A program made the translations under genes and the position numbers. A DNA stretch of 6,642 nucleotides, from the NCBI GenBank assembly GCA_040255925.1, contig JBDZVX010000131.1, forward strand, positions 1 through 6,642. The letters run 5' to 3'. The notes under the pieces are model-generated. The model was not told where the DNA came from and made no database searches. It saw nothing but the letters and a program-made list of their open reading frames with translations. This document shows, one piece after another, positions 1 through 6,585 of this stretch. The stretch comes from Nitrolancea sp040255925 (GTDB lineage: Bacteria; Chloroflexota; Chloroflexia; Thermomicrobiales; Thermomicrobiaceae). Each line of letters opens with the position of its first letter. Within the stretch, counting starts at the first letter, position 1.

Positions 1-555
1 CGGGATCTTCGAGACGCGATCGAGGCCGCGGCGGCGCTCGACCGGCTGAAGCGGATGATCTCGGATCTTCTCGATGCCGGCCGTCTTGAGCAAGGCCTCT
101 TCACCGTGACTCCGATCCCGGTTGACCTCGCTCCCCTGGTCCGTGAGACTGCATCCGCGATGCGGACCCCGGCGACCGACATTCAAATTCACGTATTCCG
201 CGAAGTCATCGTGAACGCCGATCCGGAGCGAGTCCGCCAGGCCCTGGAGAATCTGCTCACCAATGCGGTCCAGCACGCTCCACCGGGCACACCCGTCGTC
301 GTAGCGCTCAATACCGCGCGCCAGGACGGTCGGATGTGGGCCACCATCGCGGTTCGCGATCAAGGCCCGGGGATCCCAGCCGACATCCTTCCGCAATTGT
401 TCGAGCGATTTCAGCGCGGACCGAGATCGACCGGCCTCGGGCTGGGACTGTACCTGGCCCACCAGATCGCCCTCGCCCACGCGGGCACGCTGACCGCGGA
501 ATCGAGCCTCGGGATCGGAACCTGCTTCTGCATCGCACTACCCGCCGACTCTTGA
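1..555 (+). CDS. Sensor histidine kinase, C-terminal part (5' truncated by window)
   Basis: This is the kinase core of a two-component sensor, which autophosphorylates on a histidine using ATP and passes the phosphate to a response regulator. The frame is open from base 1, so 184 residues are visible and the protein starts upstream. Residues 1-33 resemble the second dimerisation helix of a HisKA domain (RLKRMISDLLDAGRLEQG). The HATPase_c domain follows: N box ENLLTNAVQHA at about 83-93, G1 box DQGPGIP at 120-126, F box LFERFQRG at about 133-140 and G2 box GLGLGLYLA at 145-153. The domain ends just before the TGA. The phospho-accepting H box and any sensor or membrane segments lie outside the window, so the stimulus cannot be named. 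No response regulator gene follows; the next gene, uvrA, has its own regulatory region about 100 bp downstream. Confidence 0.93.
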   Translation, partial: RDLRDAIEAAAALDRLKRMISDLLDAGRLEQGLFTVTPIPVDLAPLVRETASAMRTPATDIQIHVFREVIVNADPERVRQALENLLTNAVQHAPPGTPVVVALNTARQDGRMWATIAVRDQGPGIPADILPQLFERFQRGPRSTGLGLGLYLAHQIALAHAGTLTAESSLGIGTCFCIALPADS

Positions 556-603
556 GCCGGTTTTTGCCCCCCGTCCGCTGCTGCAACCCGCCGTTGACTA
601 GAG

Positions 604-609
604 TACAAT
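604..609 (+). promoter_or_regulatory. Possible -10 element of the uvrA promoter
   Basis: TACAAT matches the sigma-70 -10 consensus at 5 of 6 positions and would place transcription start near 616, just before the LexA-like site. The -35 is weak: CTGCAA at 581-586 gives a 17-bp spacer but only 3 of 6 matches. TTGACT at 594-599 looks like a good -35, but lies only 4 bp from this -10 and cannot pair with it. The promoter is an inference from position. Confidence 0.35.
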
Positions 610-618
610 TAGCCATTG

Positions 619-632
619 CGATCGTATGTTCG
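619..632. promoter_or_regulatory. LexA (SOS) box candidate upstream of uvrA
   Basis: CGATCGTATGTTCG matches the Gram-positive-type LexA consensus CGAACRNRYGTTYG at 13 of 14 positions; the only deviation is T for A at position 4. It lies 22 bp upstream of the uvrA ATG and just downstream of the possible -10, where a bound repressor would block initiation or early elongation. uvrA is a classic SOS gene in many bacteria, which strengthens the call. No lexA gene is in the window, and the LexA specificity of this organism is not known from the sequence. Confidence 0.6.
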
Positions 633-645
633 GATTGCACTGCCC

Positions 646-649
646 GGAG
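646..649 (+). promoter_or_regulatory. Ribosome binding site deciding the uvrA start
   Basis: GGAG lies 5 nt before ATG 655. It selects this ATG over the in-frame TTG at 616, which would add 13 residues with no family resemblance and would put the LexA-like operator inside the coding sequence. Confidence 0.7.
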
Positions 650-654
650 TAAGT

Positions 655-3485
655 ATGGCCGTCGATAAGATCATCATCCGCGGCGCGCGGGAGCATAACC
701 TCAAGAATATCGATGTCGAAATCCCGAGAGACAAGATGGTCGTCATCACCGGGCTGTCCGGATCGGGGAAATCGAGTCTGGCCTTTGACACCATCTATGC
801 CGAAGGCCAGCGGCGTTATGTCGAGTCACTCTCCGCCTATGCCCGGCAGTTCCTCGGCTTGATGGAAAAGCCGGACGTCGACCAGATCGACGGCCTCTCG
901 CCCGCCATCTCGATCGATCAGAAGAGCGCCAGCCGGAACCCGCGCTCCACCGTGGGAACCGTGACCGAGATTTACGATCACCTCCGGCTCCTGTTCGCCA
1001 GGATCGGCCATCCCCACTGCCCCACCTGCGGACGGCCGATCACCCAACAATCGGTGCAGCAGATGGCCGCGCAGATTCAATCCCTCCCGGAGGGAACCCG
1101 GCTGATGATCCTGGCCCCGCTTATCACGGATCGCAAGGGGGAGCATCAGGGTATCTTCGACGAGATCCGGCGAGGAGGGTTCGTTCGCGCGCGGGTCGAT
1201 GGCGAGGTCCGGGATCTGGACGAGGCGATCTCGCTCGGCCGGTATAAACGTCACACGATCGAAGTGGTCGTTGACCGCGTGGTCGTCCACCACGACAGCG
1301 ACGACGATGAGCACGCTAACCGCATCCGCCTGATCGACTCACTGGAGACCGCCCTCAAGATGGGGAAGGGCACCGTGACGGCGCAGATCATCGGCGGCGA
1401 AGAACTCCTCTTCTCCGAAAAATTCGCCTGTGCCCACTGTGGCATAAGCTTCGGACAACTCGAACCCCGGAGCTTCTCATTCAATAGCCCCCATGGCGCC
1501 TGCCCCGAATGCACCGGTCTCGGCTCCCGGATGGAGTTCGATCCAGCACTGATTGTCCCGGACCCCGGCCGGTCGCTGGCGGAGGGCGCGATCGCGCCAT
1601 GGTCGAAGGCTACACGGGACAGCACGGCCTGGTTTTTGGCGGTGCTTGACGCCCTCGCGGAAAAGCATGGCTTCGCTCTGGACACCCCGTTCGGCGACCT
1701 GTCGGAGGAGATTCAGGAACTCATCCTGCAGAGCGACGGCGCCGAGTCGCTCAAAGTCGCCTACCGGTCATCGAACCGGCGGGCGCGTACCTATCAGGTA
1801 ACCTACGAGGGCGTCCTGCCTCATCTCCGGCGGCGGTATCAACAGACCTCGTCCGACTACGTTCGCAATGATCTCGAACAGTACATGTCGATCCGGCCAT
1901 GCCCTGCCTGTGAAGGCGCGCGGCTGCAACCGGATAGCCGCGCGGTCACCATCGCCGGGTATTCGATTGTGGAGATCGCGTGTATGCCGATCGGCAAGGC
2001 ACTCGAATTCGCCAACCACCTGGCCGACGACCACGGACCTAGAGCGCCGTTGAACGCGCGGGAGCAGGTTATCGCGCGGCAGGTGCTCAAGGAGATCCGC
2101 GAGCGGCTGACGTTCCTGGCTGACGTCGGGCTCAGCTACCTGACCCTCGACCGTCCGGCGGCCACCCTGTCCGGCGGAGAAGCGCAGCGCATCCGTCTGG
2201 CGACCCAGATCGGCAGTGGGCTGATGGGAGTGCTCTACATCCTCGACGAGCCGAGCATCGGGCTGCATCATCGGGACAACCACCGGCTGATCCGCACCCT
2301 GCATCGCCTGCGGGATCTCGGCAACACGCTGATCGTGGTGGAACACGACGAAGAGACCATGCGCGAGGCCGATTGGATCATCGATATCGGACCCGGGGCC
2401 GGCGAGCATGGTGGACGGGTGATCGCCGAGGGCACGCTGGAGGAGATCAAAGCGGTACCCGAATCGATCACCGGTCAGTACCTCAGCGGGGCACGGATGA
2501 TCGATCCCCGGCGGGAACGGCGTACGGGGAACGGGAAACGGCTGACCATCAGCGGCGCCCGGGAAAATAACCTCAAGGATGTGTCCATCGACATCCCGCT
2601 CGGCACCTTCATTTGCGTGACCGGCGTTTCCGGCTCGGGCAAGAGCACGTTGATCATCGATACGCTCTACCGGCGGCTGGCCCAGGCGCTCCATCGTGCC
2701 AAGGACCGGCCCGGCCAGCACGACGCGATTCTCGGCATTGAGCACCTCGACAAGGTGATCGATATCGATCAGAGTCCGATCGGCCGGACGCCGCGTTCGA
2801 ACCCGGCTACCTACACCGGTGCCTTCACCCCGATCCGGGAACTGTTCGCCTCGATGCCCGAGTCCCGTGCCCGCGGTTACAGCCCAGGGCGATTCTCGTT
2901 CAACGTCAAGGGCGGGCGGTGCGAGCCCTGTAAAGGCGAAGGCATCATCGAGATCGAGATGCAGTTCCTGCCGGATGTCTACGTCCCCTGTGAGGTCTGC
3001 CAGGGCAAGCGCTACAATCGGGAGGCGCTCGATATCCTCTACCGGGGAAAGAACATTTCCGACGTGCTCAACATGACGGTCGACGAGGCGCTCGGATTCT
3101 TCGAGAACATCCCTGCGATCCGGACGAAGCTCGCGACGCTGCACGATGTCGGTCTCGGCTATATCCGGCTTGGGCAGCCCGCGACCACCCTTTCCGGCGG
3201 GGAGGCCCAACGTATCAAGCTCAGCACCGAACTGAGCCGCCGGGCAACCGGCCGGACACTCTACATTCTCGATGAGCCGACGACCGGACTCCATTTCGCC
3301 GACATCGACCGCCTGCTTGGGGTGCTCCAGCGGCTGGCCGATAACGGCAACTCCATCGTCGTGATCGAGCACAACCTGGATGTGATCAAGTGCGCCGATT
3401 GGGTCATCGATCTCGGACCCGAGGGGGGTGATGAGGGTGGCGAGATCATCGCGGTTGGCACGCCTGAACAGGTGGCCGAAAACGA
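655..3485 (+). CDS. uvrA: Excinuclease ABC subunit A, UvrA (3' end lost in assembly gap)
   Basis: UvrA is the damage-sensing ATPase of nucleotide excision repair. It acts as a dimer that loads UvrB on lesions before UvrC incises. The protein begins MAVDKIIIRGAREHNLKN, typical of the family. It shows two ABC-type ATPase modules: Walker A GLSGSGKS at 33-40, signature LSGGEAQR at 505-512 and Walker B LYILDEPS from 527; then Walker A GVSGSGKS at 657-664, signature LSGGEAQR at 846-853 and Walker B LYILDEPT from 869. Zinc modules have cysteines at 259/262/283/286 and at 756/759/779/782. An extra CPTC pair lies near residue 120, and another, CPAC, between the first zinc module and the first signature. 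The 943 visible residues end at GTPEQVAEN, just short of the usual C-terminus, so perhaps 20-40 residues fall in the gap. All key catalytic motifs are intact. The 5' region carries a LexA-like site. Confidence 0.97.
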
Positions 3486-3585
3486 NNNNNNNNNNNNNNN
3501 NNNNNNNNNNNNNNNNNNNNNNNNNNNNNNNNNNNNNNNNNNNNNNNNNNNNNNNNNNNNNNNNNNNNNNNNNNNNNNNNNNNNN
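3486..3585. other. Assembly gap (100 N)
   Basis: Exactly 100 undetermined bases, the usual placeholder for a scaffold join of unknown length. The true gap holds the uvrA 3' end and stop, any intergenic sequence, and the start of the HNH gene. Its real size cannot be known from here. Because the placeholder happens to keep frame, a single 1159-codon reading frame appears to span it; this is not evidence of a fusion protein. Confidence 0.98.
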
Positions 3586-4095
3586 TACAACTACGAGCCT
3601 CTGAACGTCTGCAATTTCCGCCGGGCGATCGTCCTGGTCATTAGTGGGAAAGCGGAAGTCCTGGAGGCCGATGGCGTGACGCTGGCCTCAGCACGGGAGA
3701 CGTTTACCGCGCCGTCGGTGATCCGCCTGGCCTACCTGATCCGACGCCCGCGCCCGCGAGTGAAGCTCTCGCGGCGAGAGATCTTCATCCGGGATGGCTA
3801 TCGCTGCCAGTATTGCGGCCGGCAGACCGGGGACCTCACTATCGACCATGTGATCCCGCGTTCGCGCGGCGGGTCGCACACTTGGGAGAACCTGGTAAGC
3901 GCCTGCCGCTCCTGCAACCACCGGAAAGGTGGAAAATCGGTAGCTGAAGCCCGGTTCACGCTCCGATGCCAGCCGGCCGAGCCGCGCGCCGGCCGGTACT
4001 ACAGTATCCAGCGGGCGCTGAACTCGGACGTGAGCGAGTCCTGGCTGAAATTCATCCCAGGCTACGACGCGCCCAATAGCGCCGCCAGCGATTGA
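3586..4095 (+). CDS. HNH endonuclease family protein (5' end lost in gap)
   Basis: This is the C-terminal 169 residues of a small HNH nuclease of a kind common in bacterial chromosomes. The first visible residues, YNYEPLNVCNFRRAIVLV, match the family's conserved N-terminal region, so probably only about ten residues are missing. The HNH/zinc domain is complete: C74 and C77 (CQYC), the DH pair at 87-88, N102 in WENLV, C107 and C110 (CRSC), and N111-H112 in CNHRKGG. These give the metal-binding fold and the His-Asn-His active-site layout. A conserved tail (YYSIQRALNS, then WLKFIPGY) follows. The biological role of these stand-alone HNH proteins is poorly defined; restriction, repair or mobile-element activity cannot be told from sequence. 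It lies downstream of uvrA in the same direction, but the gap hides whether they are one operon. A strong terminator begins 39 nt after the stop. Confidence 0.9.
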   Translation, partial: YNYEPLNVCNFRRAIVLVISGKAEVLEADGVTLASARETFTAPSVIRLAYLIRRPRPRVKLSRREIFIRDGYRCQYCGRQTGDLTIDHVIPRSRGGSHTWENLVSACRSCNHRKGGKSVAEARFTLRCQPAEPRAGRYYSIQRALNSDVSESWLKFIPGYDAPNSAASD

Positions 4096-4133
4096 GTGGG
4101 AAGCGACGGCAGCCGAACAACCGGTGCCAACTG

Positions 4134-4165
4134 CGGCCCTACTCCCTGGTAGGGCCGTTTTCCTT
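4134..4165 (+). terminator. Intrinsic terminator between the HNH gene and serS
   Basis: A perfect 9-bp GC-rich stem, CGGCCCTAC (4134-4142) with GTAGGGCCG (4149-4157), has a 6-nt loop and is followed by TTTTCCTT. This is a textbook factor-independent terminator on the + strand. It ends 28 nt before the serS ATG, leaving almost no room for a separate serS promoter, so it may instead act as an attenuator in a serS leader. Confidence 0.85.
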
Positions 4166-4182
4166 GTGACGAAGATGCTGAT

Positions 4183-4187
4183 GGAGG
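4183..4187 (+). promoter_or_regulatory. Ribosome binding site of serS
   Basis: GGAGG, followed by AAG, with 6 nt to ATG 4194: a near-ideal Shine-Dalgarno sequence. It fixes the serS start. Confidence 0.85.
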
Positions 4188-4193
4188 AAGTGG

Positions 4194-5474
4194 ATGCTCG
4201 ATCCGCGCTTGATCCGTGATCAGACGACTATGGTCCGCGACGCGCTCGCTAAGCTCAACGCGACGGCGCCTATCAATGAAATCCTGGACCTCGATGCCCG
4301 CCGTCGGGAGTTGCTGACCGAGACCGAGCAACTCAAGGCGCGCCGCAACATGGGCTCGAAGCAGATCAGCCGGACCCCGGCCGGACCGGAGCGCGACCAA
4401 CTGATCGCGGAGATGCGCGATCTGGGTGACCGCATCCAGGAGCTGAGCGCGCTGGTTACCGATACCGATGCCGCCTTGACCGCACTGCTACTGGAGGTGC
4501 CGAACCTCCCCGATCCGGACGTCCCAGTCGGTCCCGATGAGTCCGCGAACGTCGTTGTCCGCCACTGGGGCGAGCCGCGCGAGTTCTCCTTCCAACCTCG
4601 GCCGCATTGGGACATCGCCGACGACCTCCGGCTGGTCGATACCGCCCGCGCGGCGAAGATCTCCGGCGCGCGCTTTTACTTCCTGCGCGGCGACGCGGCC
4701 CGGCTGCAACGCGCGCTGGCCGCCTGGATGATCGATCTCCATGTCAAAGAACACGGCTACCTCGAAGTCTATCCACCGTTCCTGGTCCGTCCGGAGGCGC
4801 TGATCGGCACCGGCAACCTGCCGAAGTTCGCCGACGCCCTCTACCGTGATGATGAGTCGGATCTCTGGCTGATCCCGACCGCTGAAGTGCCGGTGACCAA
4901 CCTCCACCGGGACGAGATCCTGGAGCCTGGCTCGCTGCCGATCTATCGCGTCGCCCAGTCGACCTGTTTCCGGCGGGAGCAGTTCGCGGCCGGCCGTGAC
5001 GTGCGGGGCATCAAGCGGGTCCACCAGTTCGAGAAGGTGGAGATGGTGAAGTTCGTCGATCCCGAGACCTCGAACGACGAACTGATGTCACTGATCGGCC
5101 ACGCGGCAGACGTCCTCCAGCGCCTGAAGATCCCCTACCGGGTCGTGCAGATGTGCACCGGCGATCTGTCATTCACGGCGGCGAAGAAGTTCGATTTGGA
5201 GGCCTGGGCACCGGGAAGCCAGGACTGGCTGGAAGTCTCCTCCTGCTCCAACTTCCGCGATTTCCAGGCCCGCCGCGCGAATATCCGTTACCGCCCGGCG
5301 GAAGGCGCCAAGCCGCAATACGTGCACACGCTGAACGGCTCCGGTCTCGCCCTACCCCGGACGCTGATCGCGATCATGGAGAACTACCAGGAACCAGATG
5401 GCACGATTATCGTGCCGGAAGTCCTCCGTCCGTATCTCGGTGGCCAGGAAATCATCGAGGCCCAGCCGGAGTGA
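4194..5474 (+). CDS. serS: Seryl-tRNA synthetase
   Basis: This cytoplasmic class II aminoacyl-tRNA synthetase activates serine with ATP and charges tRNA-Ser; it also supplies Ser-tRNA(Sec) where selenocysteine is used. The length, 426 residues, is normal (E. coli enzyme about 430). The start MLDPRLIRDQ is typical. Residues about 28-100 form the charged, heptad-rich helical arm that grips the long variable arm of tRNA-Ser and include the family RNMGSKQI element (51-58). The catalytic domain shows the TAEVPVTNL segment (229-237), motif 2 TCFRRE (257-262) continuing to RGIKRVHQFEKVE (271-283), the serine-site region WLEVSSCSNFRDFQARR (345-361), and motif 3 NGSGLALPRTLIAIMENYQ (381-399). The wording LALPRT in motif 3, where E. 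coli-type enzymes have LAVGRT, is a lineage variant and not a defect. All key residues are present. Two tRNA-Ser genes, its substrates, lie about 0.9 kb downstream on the other strand. Confidence 0.97.
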   Translation: MLDPRLIRDQTTMVRDALAKLNATAPINEILDLDARRRELLTETEQLKARRNMGSKQISRTPAGPERDQLIAEMRDLGDRIQELSALVTDTDAALTALLLEVPNLPDPDVPVGPDESANVVVRHWGEPREFSFQPRPHWDIADDLRLVDTARAAKISGARFYFLRGDAARLQRALAAWMIDLHVKEHGYLEVYPPFLVRPEALIGTGNLPKFADALYRDDESDLWLIPTAEVPVTNLHRDEILEPGSLPIYRVAQSTCFRREQFAAGRDVRGIKRVHQFEKVEMVKFVDPETSNDELMSLIGHAADVLQRLKIPYRVVQMCTGDLSFTAAKKFDLEAWAPGSQDWLEVSSCSNFRDFQARRANIRYRPAEGAKPQYVHTLNGSGLALPRTLIAIMENYQEPDGTIIVPEVLRPYLGGQEIIEAQPE

Positions 5475-5580
5475 TGCCGGCTCCCGCGAGAGACACGCTC
5501 GTTGGCGTTTTGCGCGGGTAGCGTTGATCGGTTGTGAACGGTGCGCGATCACGGTAGGCACTCGTCTGACATGAGTCAGA

Positions 5581-5642
5581 GGCGGCCACGGGGGGCCGCC
5601 CCTACCAACCGGGCCCGGTAGGGGCAGCCCCCCGTGCCTGCC
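5581..5642. repeat. 62-bp imperfect inverted repeat, GTAGGGGC type
   Basis: Two 26-nt arms (5581-5606 and 5617-5642) match at 23 of 26 positions when one is reverse-complemented; the 10-nt centre overlaps the perfect palindrome ACCGGGCCCGGT (5608-5619). The arms carry GGGGC and CCCCTAC blocks. From memory, similar GTAGGGGC...CCCC repeats are scattered in intergenic regions of Chloroflexota and some other thermophile genomes, but copy number cannot be checked here. Possible roles are a bidirectional terminator-like hairpin between convergent genes, a REP-like element or a small non-autonomous element. No coding capacity and no clear flanking direct repeats are visible. Confidence 0.75.
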
Positions 5643-5675
5643 CTCTGCGACCCTACCTGCCCAGGGTCTGCCTGC

Positions 5676-5690
5676 AAAAACACGACGTGT
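5676..5690 (-). terminator. Weak possible terminator of the acetyltransferase gene
   Basis: Read on the minus strand, a 4-bp stem ACAC-GTC-GTGT is followed directly by TTTTT, 67 nt past the acetyltransferase stop. The T tract and position fit a terminator, but the stem is short and contains A-T pairs, so the call is weak. Confidence 0.25.
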
Positions 5691-5756
5691 ACCCTGCTCG
5701 AGCGGCGATCGCAATCGGCCGGACCCGCGCGTTGACCGATCACCGCGCCGATTCGG

Positions 5757-6247
5757 TCACAGCCGCGGCCGGGCCATGGCATACGCGTCAACGTATTCGC
5801 CATCCCGCAAAGCAAAGTCGCGGAGCGTGCCCTCGATCTCGAAGCCGAATTTCTGGTACAGATGCACGGCGGCAGCGTTATCGACAAACACCTTTAGCTC
5901 AATTCGCCTCAGACCGAGCCAGTTGTCGGCCAGATCGAGCGCCGACGTCACAAGGGCGCTGCCGATCCCCTGCCCCTGGAAGTCATCATGGACCGCCATC
6001 CCGAGGCCGGCGGAGTGCCGTCGGCGCGGATTCTCCTCCAGGTGTAACCCAAGAACACCGACCACGCGGCCATCCAGCTCAGCAACCAGTTGCACGGCAT
6101 TGGCCGAAAACCGCGTGAACCGCTCCCGCGCCTGCTCCAAGGATTGAAATGGAAGCTGAAGCGTTCCCGCGATCACAGCCGGACAGGTGAAAATTTCGTG
6201 GATAGCCGGGACGATGGTTCCGCGGCTCGAACCCGGATGACGGGCAT
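5757..6247 (-). pseudogene. yhhY: GNAT N-acetyltransferase, YhhY-like, frameshifted near its 5' end
   Basis: The intact 139-codon part (5757-6176) is a GNAT acetyltransferase, which moves an acetyl group from acetyl-CoA to an amine. It has acetyl-CoA motif A (QGQGIG) and the segments RIELKVFVDNAAA, KFGFEIEGT and LRDGEYVDAYAMAR, which I recall as characteristic of E. coli YhhY (AaaT, an amino-acid N-acetyltransferase). Upstream codons in the same frame read AIHEIFTCPAVIAGTLQLP, also family-like, but no proper start is in that frame. The missing N-terminus, MPVIRVRAAEP, is in another frame, starting at ATG 6247 with AAGGAG 8 nt upstream. Joining them needs a net loss of 1 nt (or 4 nt) between about 6209 and 6222. 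Adding one base gives 163 residues, about the family length. It is either a real pseudogene or a sequencing error. GTG 6176 would give a protein lacking the first strand and helix. Confidence 0.8.
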
Positions 6248-6255
6248 CGGGGATG

Positions 6256-6261
6256 GCTCCT
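6256..6261 (-). promoter_or_regulatory. Ribosome binding site marking the true acetyltransferase start
   Basis: AAGGAG on the minus strand lies 8 nt before ATG 6247. It shows that translation was meant to start there, upstream of the frameshift, and not at GTG 6176. I see no convincing promoter in the 84 nt between this gene and the tRNA upstream, so it may be read through from the tRNA genes. Confidence 0.65.
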
Positions 6262-6331
6262 TTCGCGGCCCGAGCAGCCCATCGGGTCCGGCCAACGGGA
6301 AGGAGGGGAGCATTAACGGGATGAGGGATGT

Positions 6332-6423
6332 GGCGGAAGGGGAGGGATTCGAACCCTCGAGGCGCTCATCACGCCTACGCGATTTCCAGTCGCGCGCACT
6401 CGGCCAAACTATGCGACCCTTCC
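6332..6423 (-). tRNA. tRNA-Ser(GGA)
   Basis: The minus strand folds as a class II tRNA. The acceptor GGAAGGG pairs with CCCTTCC, the D stem GCAT pairs with GTGC around a loop containing TTTGGCCGA, and the anticodon stem CGCGA/TCGCG holds the loop CTGGAAA. The long variable arm has a GGCG/CGCC stem, and the T arm is GAGGG-TTCGAAT-CCCTC. Anticodon GGA (plus-strand 6385-6387) reads UCC and UCU. The discriminator is G, as expected for serine, and the 3' CCA is encoded (6334-6332). It lies 9 nt downstream of tRNA-Ser(CGA), so the two are almost certainly one transcript. It is a substrate of the SerRS encoded in this window. Confidence 0.96.
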
Positions 6424-6432
6424 AAGACGAGG

Positions 6433-6518
6433 CGGAGAGGGTGGGATTCGAACCCACGAGGGCTATTAACCCTACCGCTTTTCGAGAGCGGCACCTTCAA
6501 CCACTCGGACACCTCTCC
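6433..6518 (-). tRNA. tRNA-Ser(CGA)
   Basis: A second class II serine tRNA. The acceptor GGAGAGG pairs with CCTCTCC, followed by TGTCCGAGTGG, the anticodon arm CCGCT-CTCGAAA-AGCGG, a long variable arm (GGG/CCC stem), and the T arm GTGGG-TTCGAAT-CCCAC. Anticodon CGA (plus-strand 6482-6484) reads UCG. The discriminator is G. The next bases are CCT, so the CCA end is not encoded and must be added by CCA nucleotidyltransferase, unlike its neighbour tRNA-Ser(GGA). Confidence 0.96.
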
Positions 6519-6530
6519 AACGTATTCAGT

Positions 6531-6559
6531 TGTATAACGCAGCGAGTGCAGGGCAACAA
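6531..6559 (-). promoter_or_regulatory. Possible promoter for the tRNA-Ser pair
   Basis: On the minus strand a -10-like TATACA (6536-6531) lies 12 nt before the tRNA-Ser(CGA) 5' end, with a weak -35-like TTGTTG (6559-6554) at a 17-bp spacing. The -35 overlaps the hairpin at 6545-6575. The -35 matches only 3 of 6 consensus bases, so read-through from tRNA-Arg is an equal possibility. Confidence 0.3.
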
Positions 6560-6575
6560 TCAAATGCCCTGCACT
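6545..6575. repeat. Perfect 11-bp inverted repeat between tRNA genes
   Basis: AGTGCAGGGCA (6545-6555) pairs perfectly with TGCCCTGCACT (6565-6575) around a 9-nt loop. It starts 11 nt past the tRNA-Arg 3' end on the minus strand. The stem is strong enough for a terminator, but no T tract follows on either strand. It could be an RNA-processing or stability hairpin, a factor-dependent terminator, or an operator overlapping the putative tRNA-Ser promoter. Confidence 0.6.
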
Positions 6576-6585
6576 GTAGCGGCGG

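Larger units (their letters stand above)
5475..5756. other. Intergenic region between convergent genes
   Basis: This 282-bp stretch separates the stops of serS (+) and the acetyltransferase gene (-), and I find no credible gene in it. From left to right it holds a 6-bp stem TGATCG/CGATCA (5525-5530 with 5546-5551), a tight hairpin TCTGAC-ATGA-GTCAGA (5565-5580), the 62-bp inverted repeat (5581-5642), a stem GACCCT/AGGGTC (5649-5654 with 5663-5668), and a small minus-strand hairpin with a T tract (5676-5690). None of the plus-strand hairpins has a T tract, so how serS transcription ends is unclear. Confidence 0.7.

Noticed and set aside
594..609. TTGACT plus TACAAT as a complete promoter
   Set aside because: The two hexamers are only 4 bp apart, far less than the 16-18 bp needed by a sigma-70-type polymerase.
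616..654. Upstream TTG start for uvrA, adding 13 residues
   Set aside because: ATG 655 has GGAG at 5 nt spacing and begins at the family-typical MAVDKIIIRGA; the extension has no family resemblance and would overlap the LexA-like site and the likely transcription start.
1768..3372. 534-codon open frame on the minus strand
   Set aside because: It lies wholly antisense to the conserved ATPase regions of uvrA, shows no recognisable domain, and is the usual shadow frame of a high-GC gene.
3950..4157. Full T-box riboswitch upstream of serS
   Set aside because: Only a faint T-box-like string precedes the terminator. A stem I with specifier loop would have to lie inside the conserved 3' coding end of the HNH gene, and the TGGN bulge expected to pair with the tRNA-Ser end (TGGC) is not present; the sequence reads TGCC.
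6173..6457. Minus-strand frame of 94 codons with a tRNA-derived N-terminus
   Set aside because: The upstream half is translated tRNA-Ser(GGA). Only its last 24 codons from ATG 6247 are meaningful, as the N-terminus of the frameshifted acetyltransferase.
6328..6537. Small plus-strand protein containing RDSNPR and WDSNPR motifs
   Set aside because: It is the antisense of the two tRNA-Ser genes; the (R/W)DSNPR motif is the well-known false translation of the tRNA T arm.
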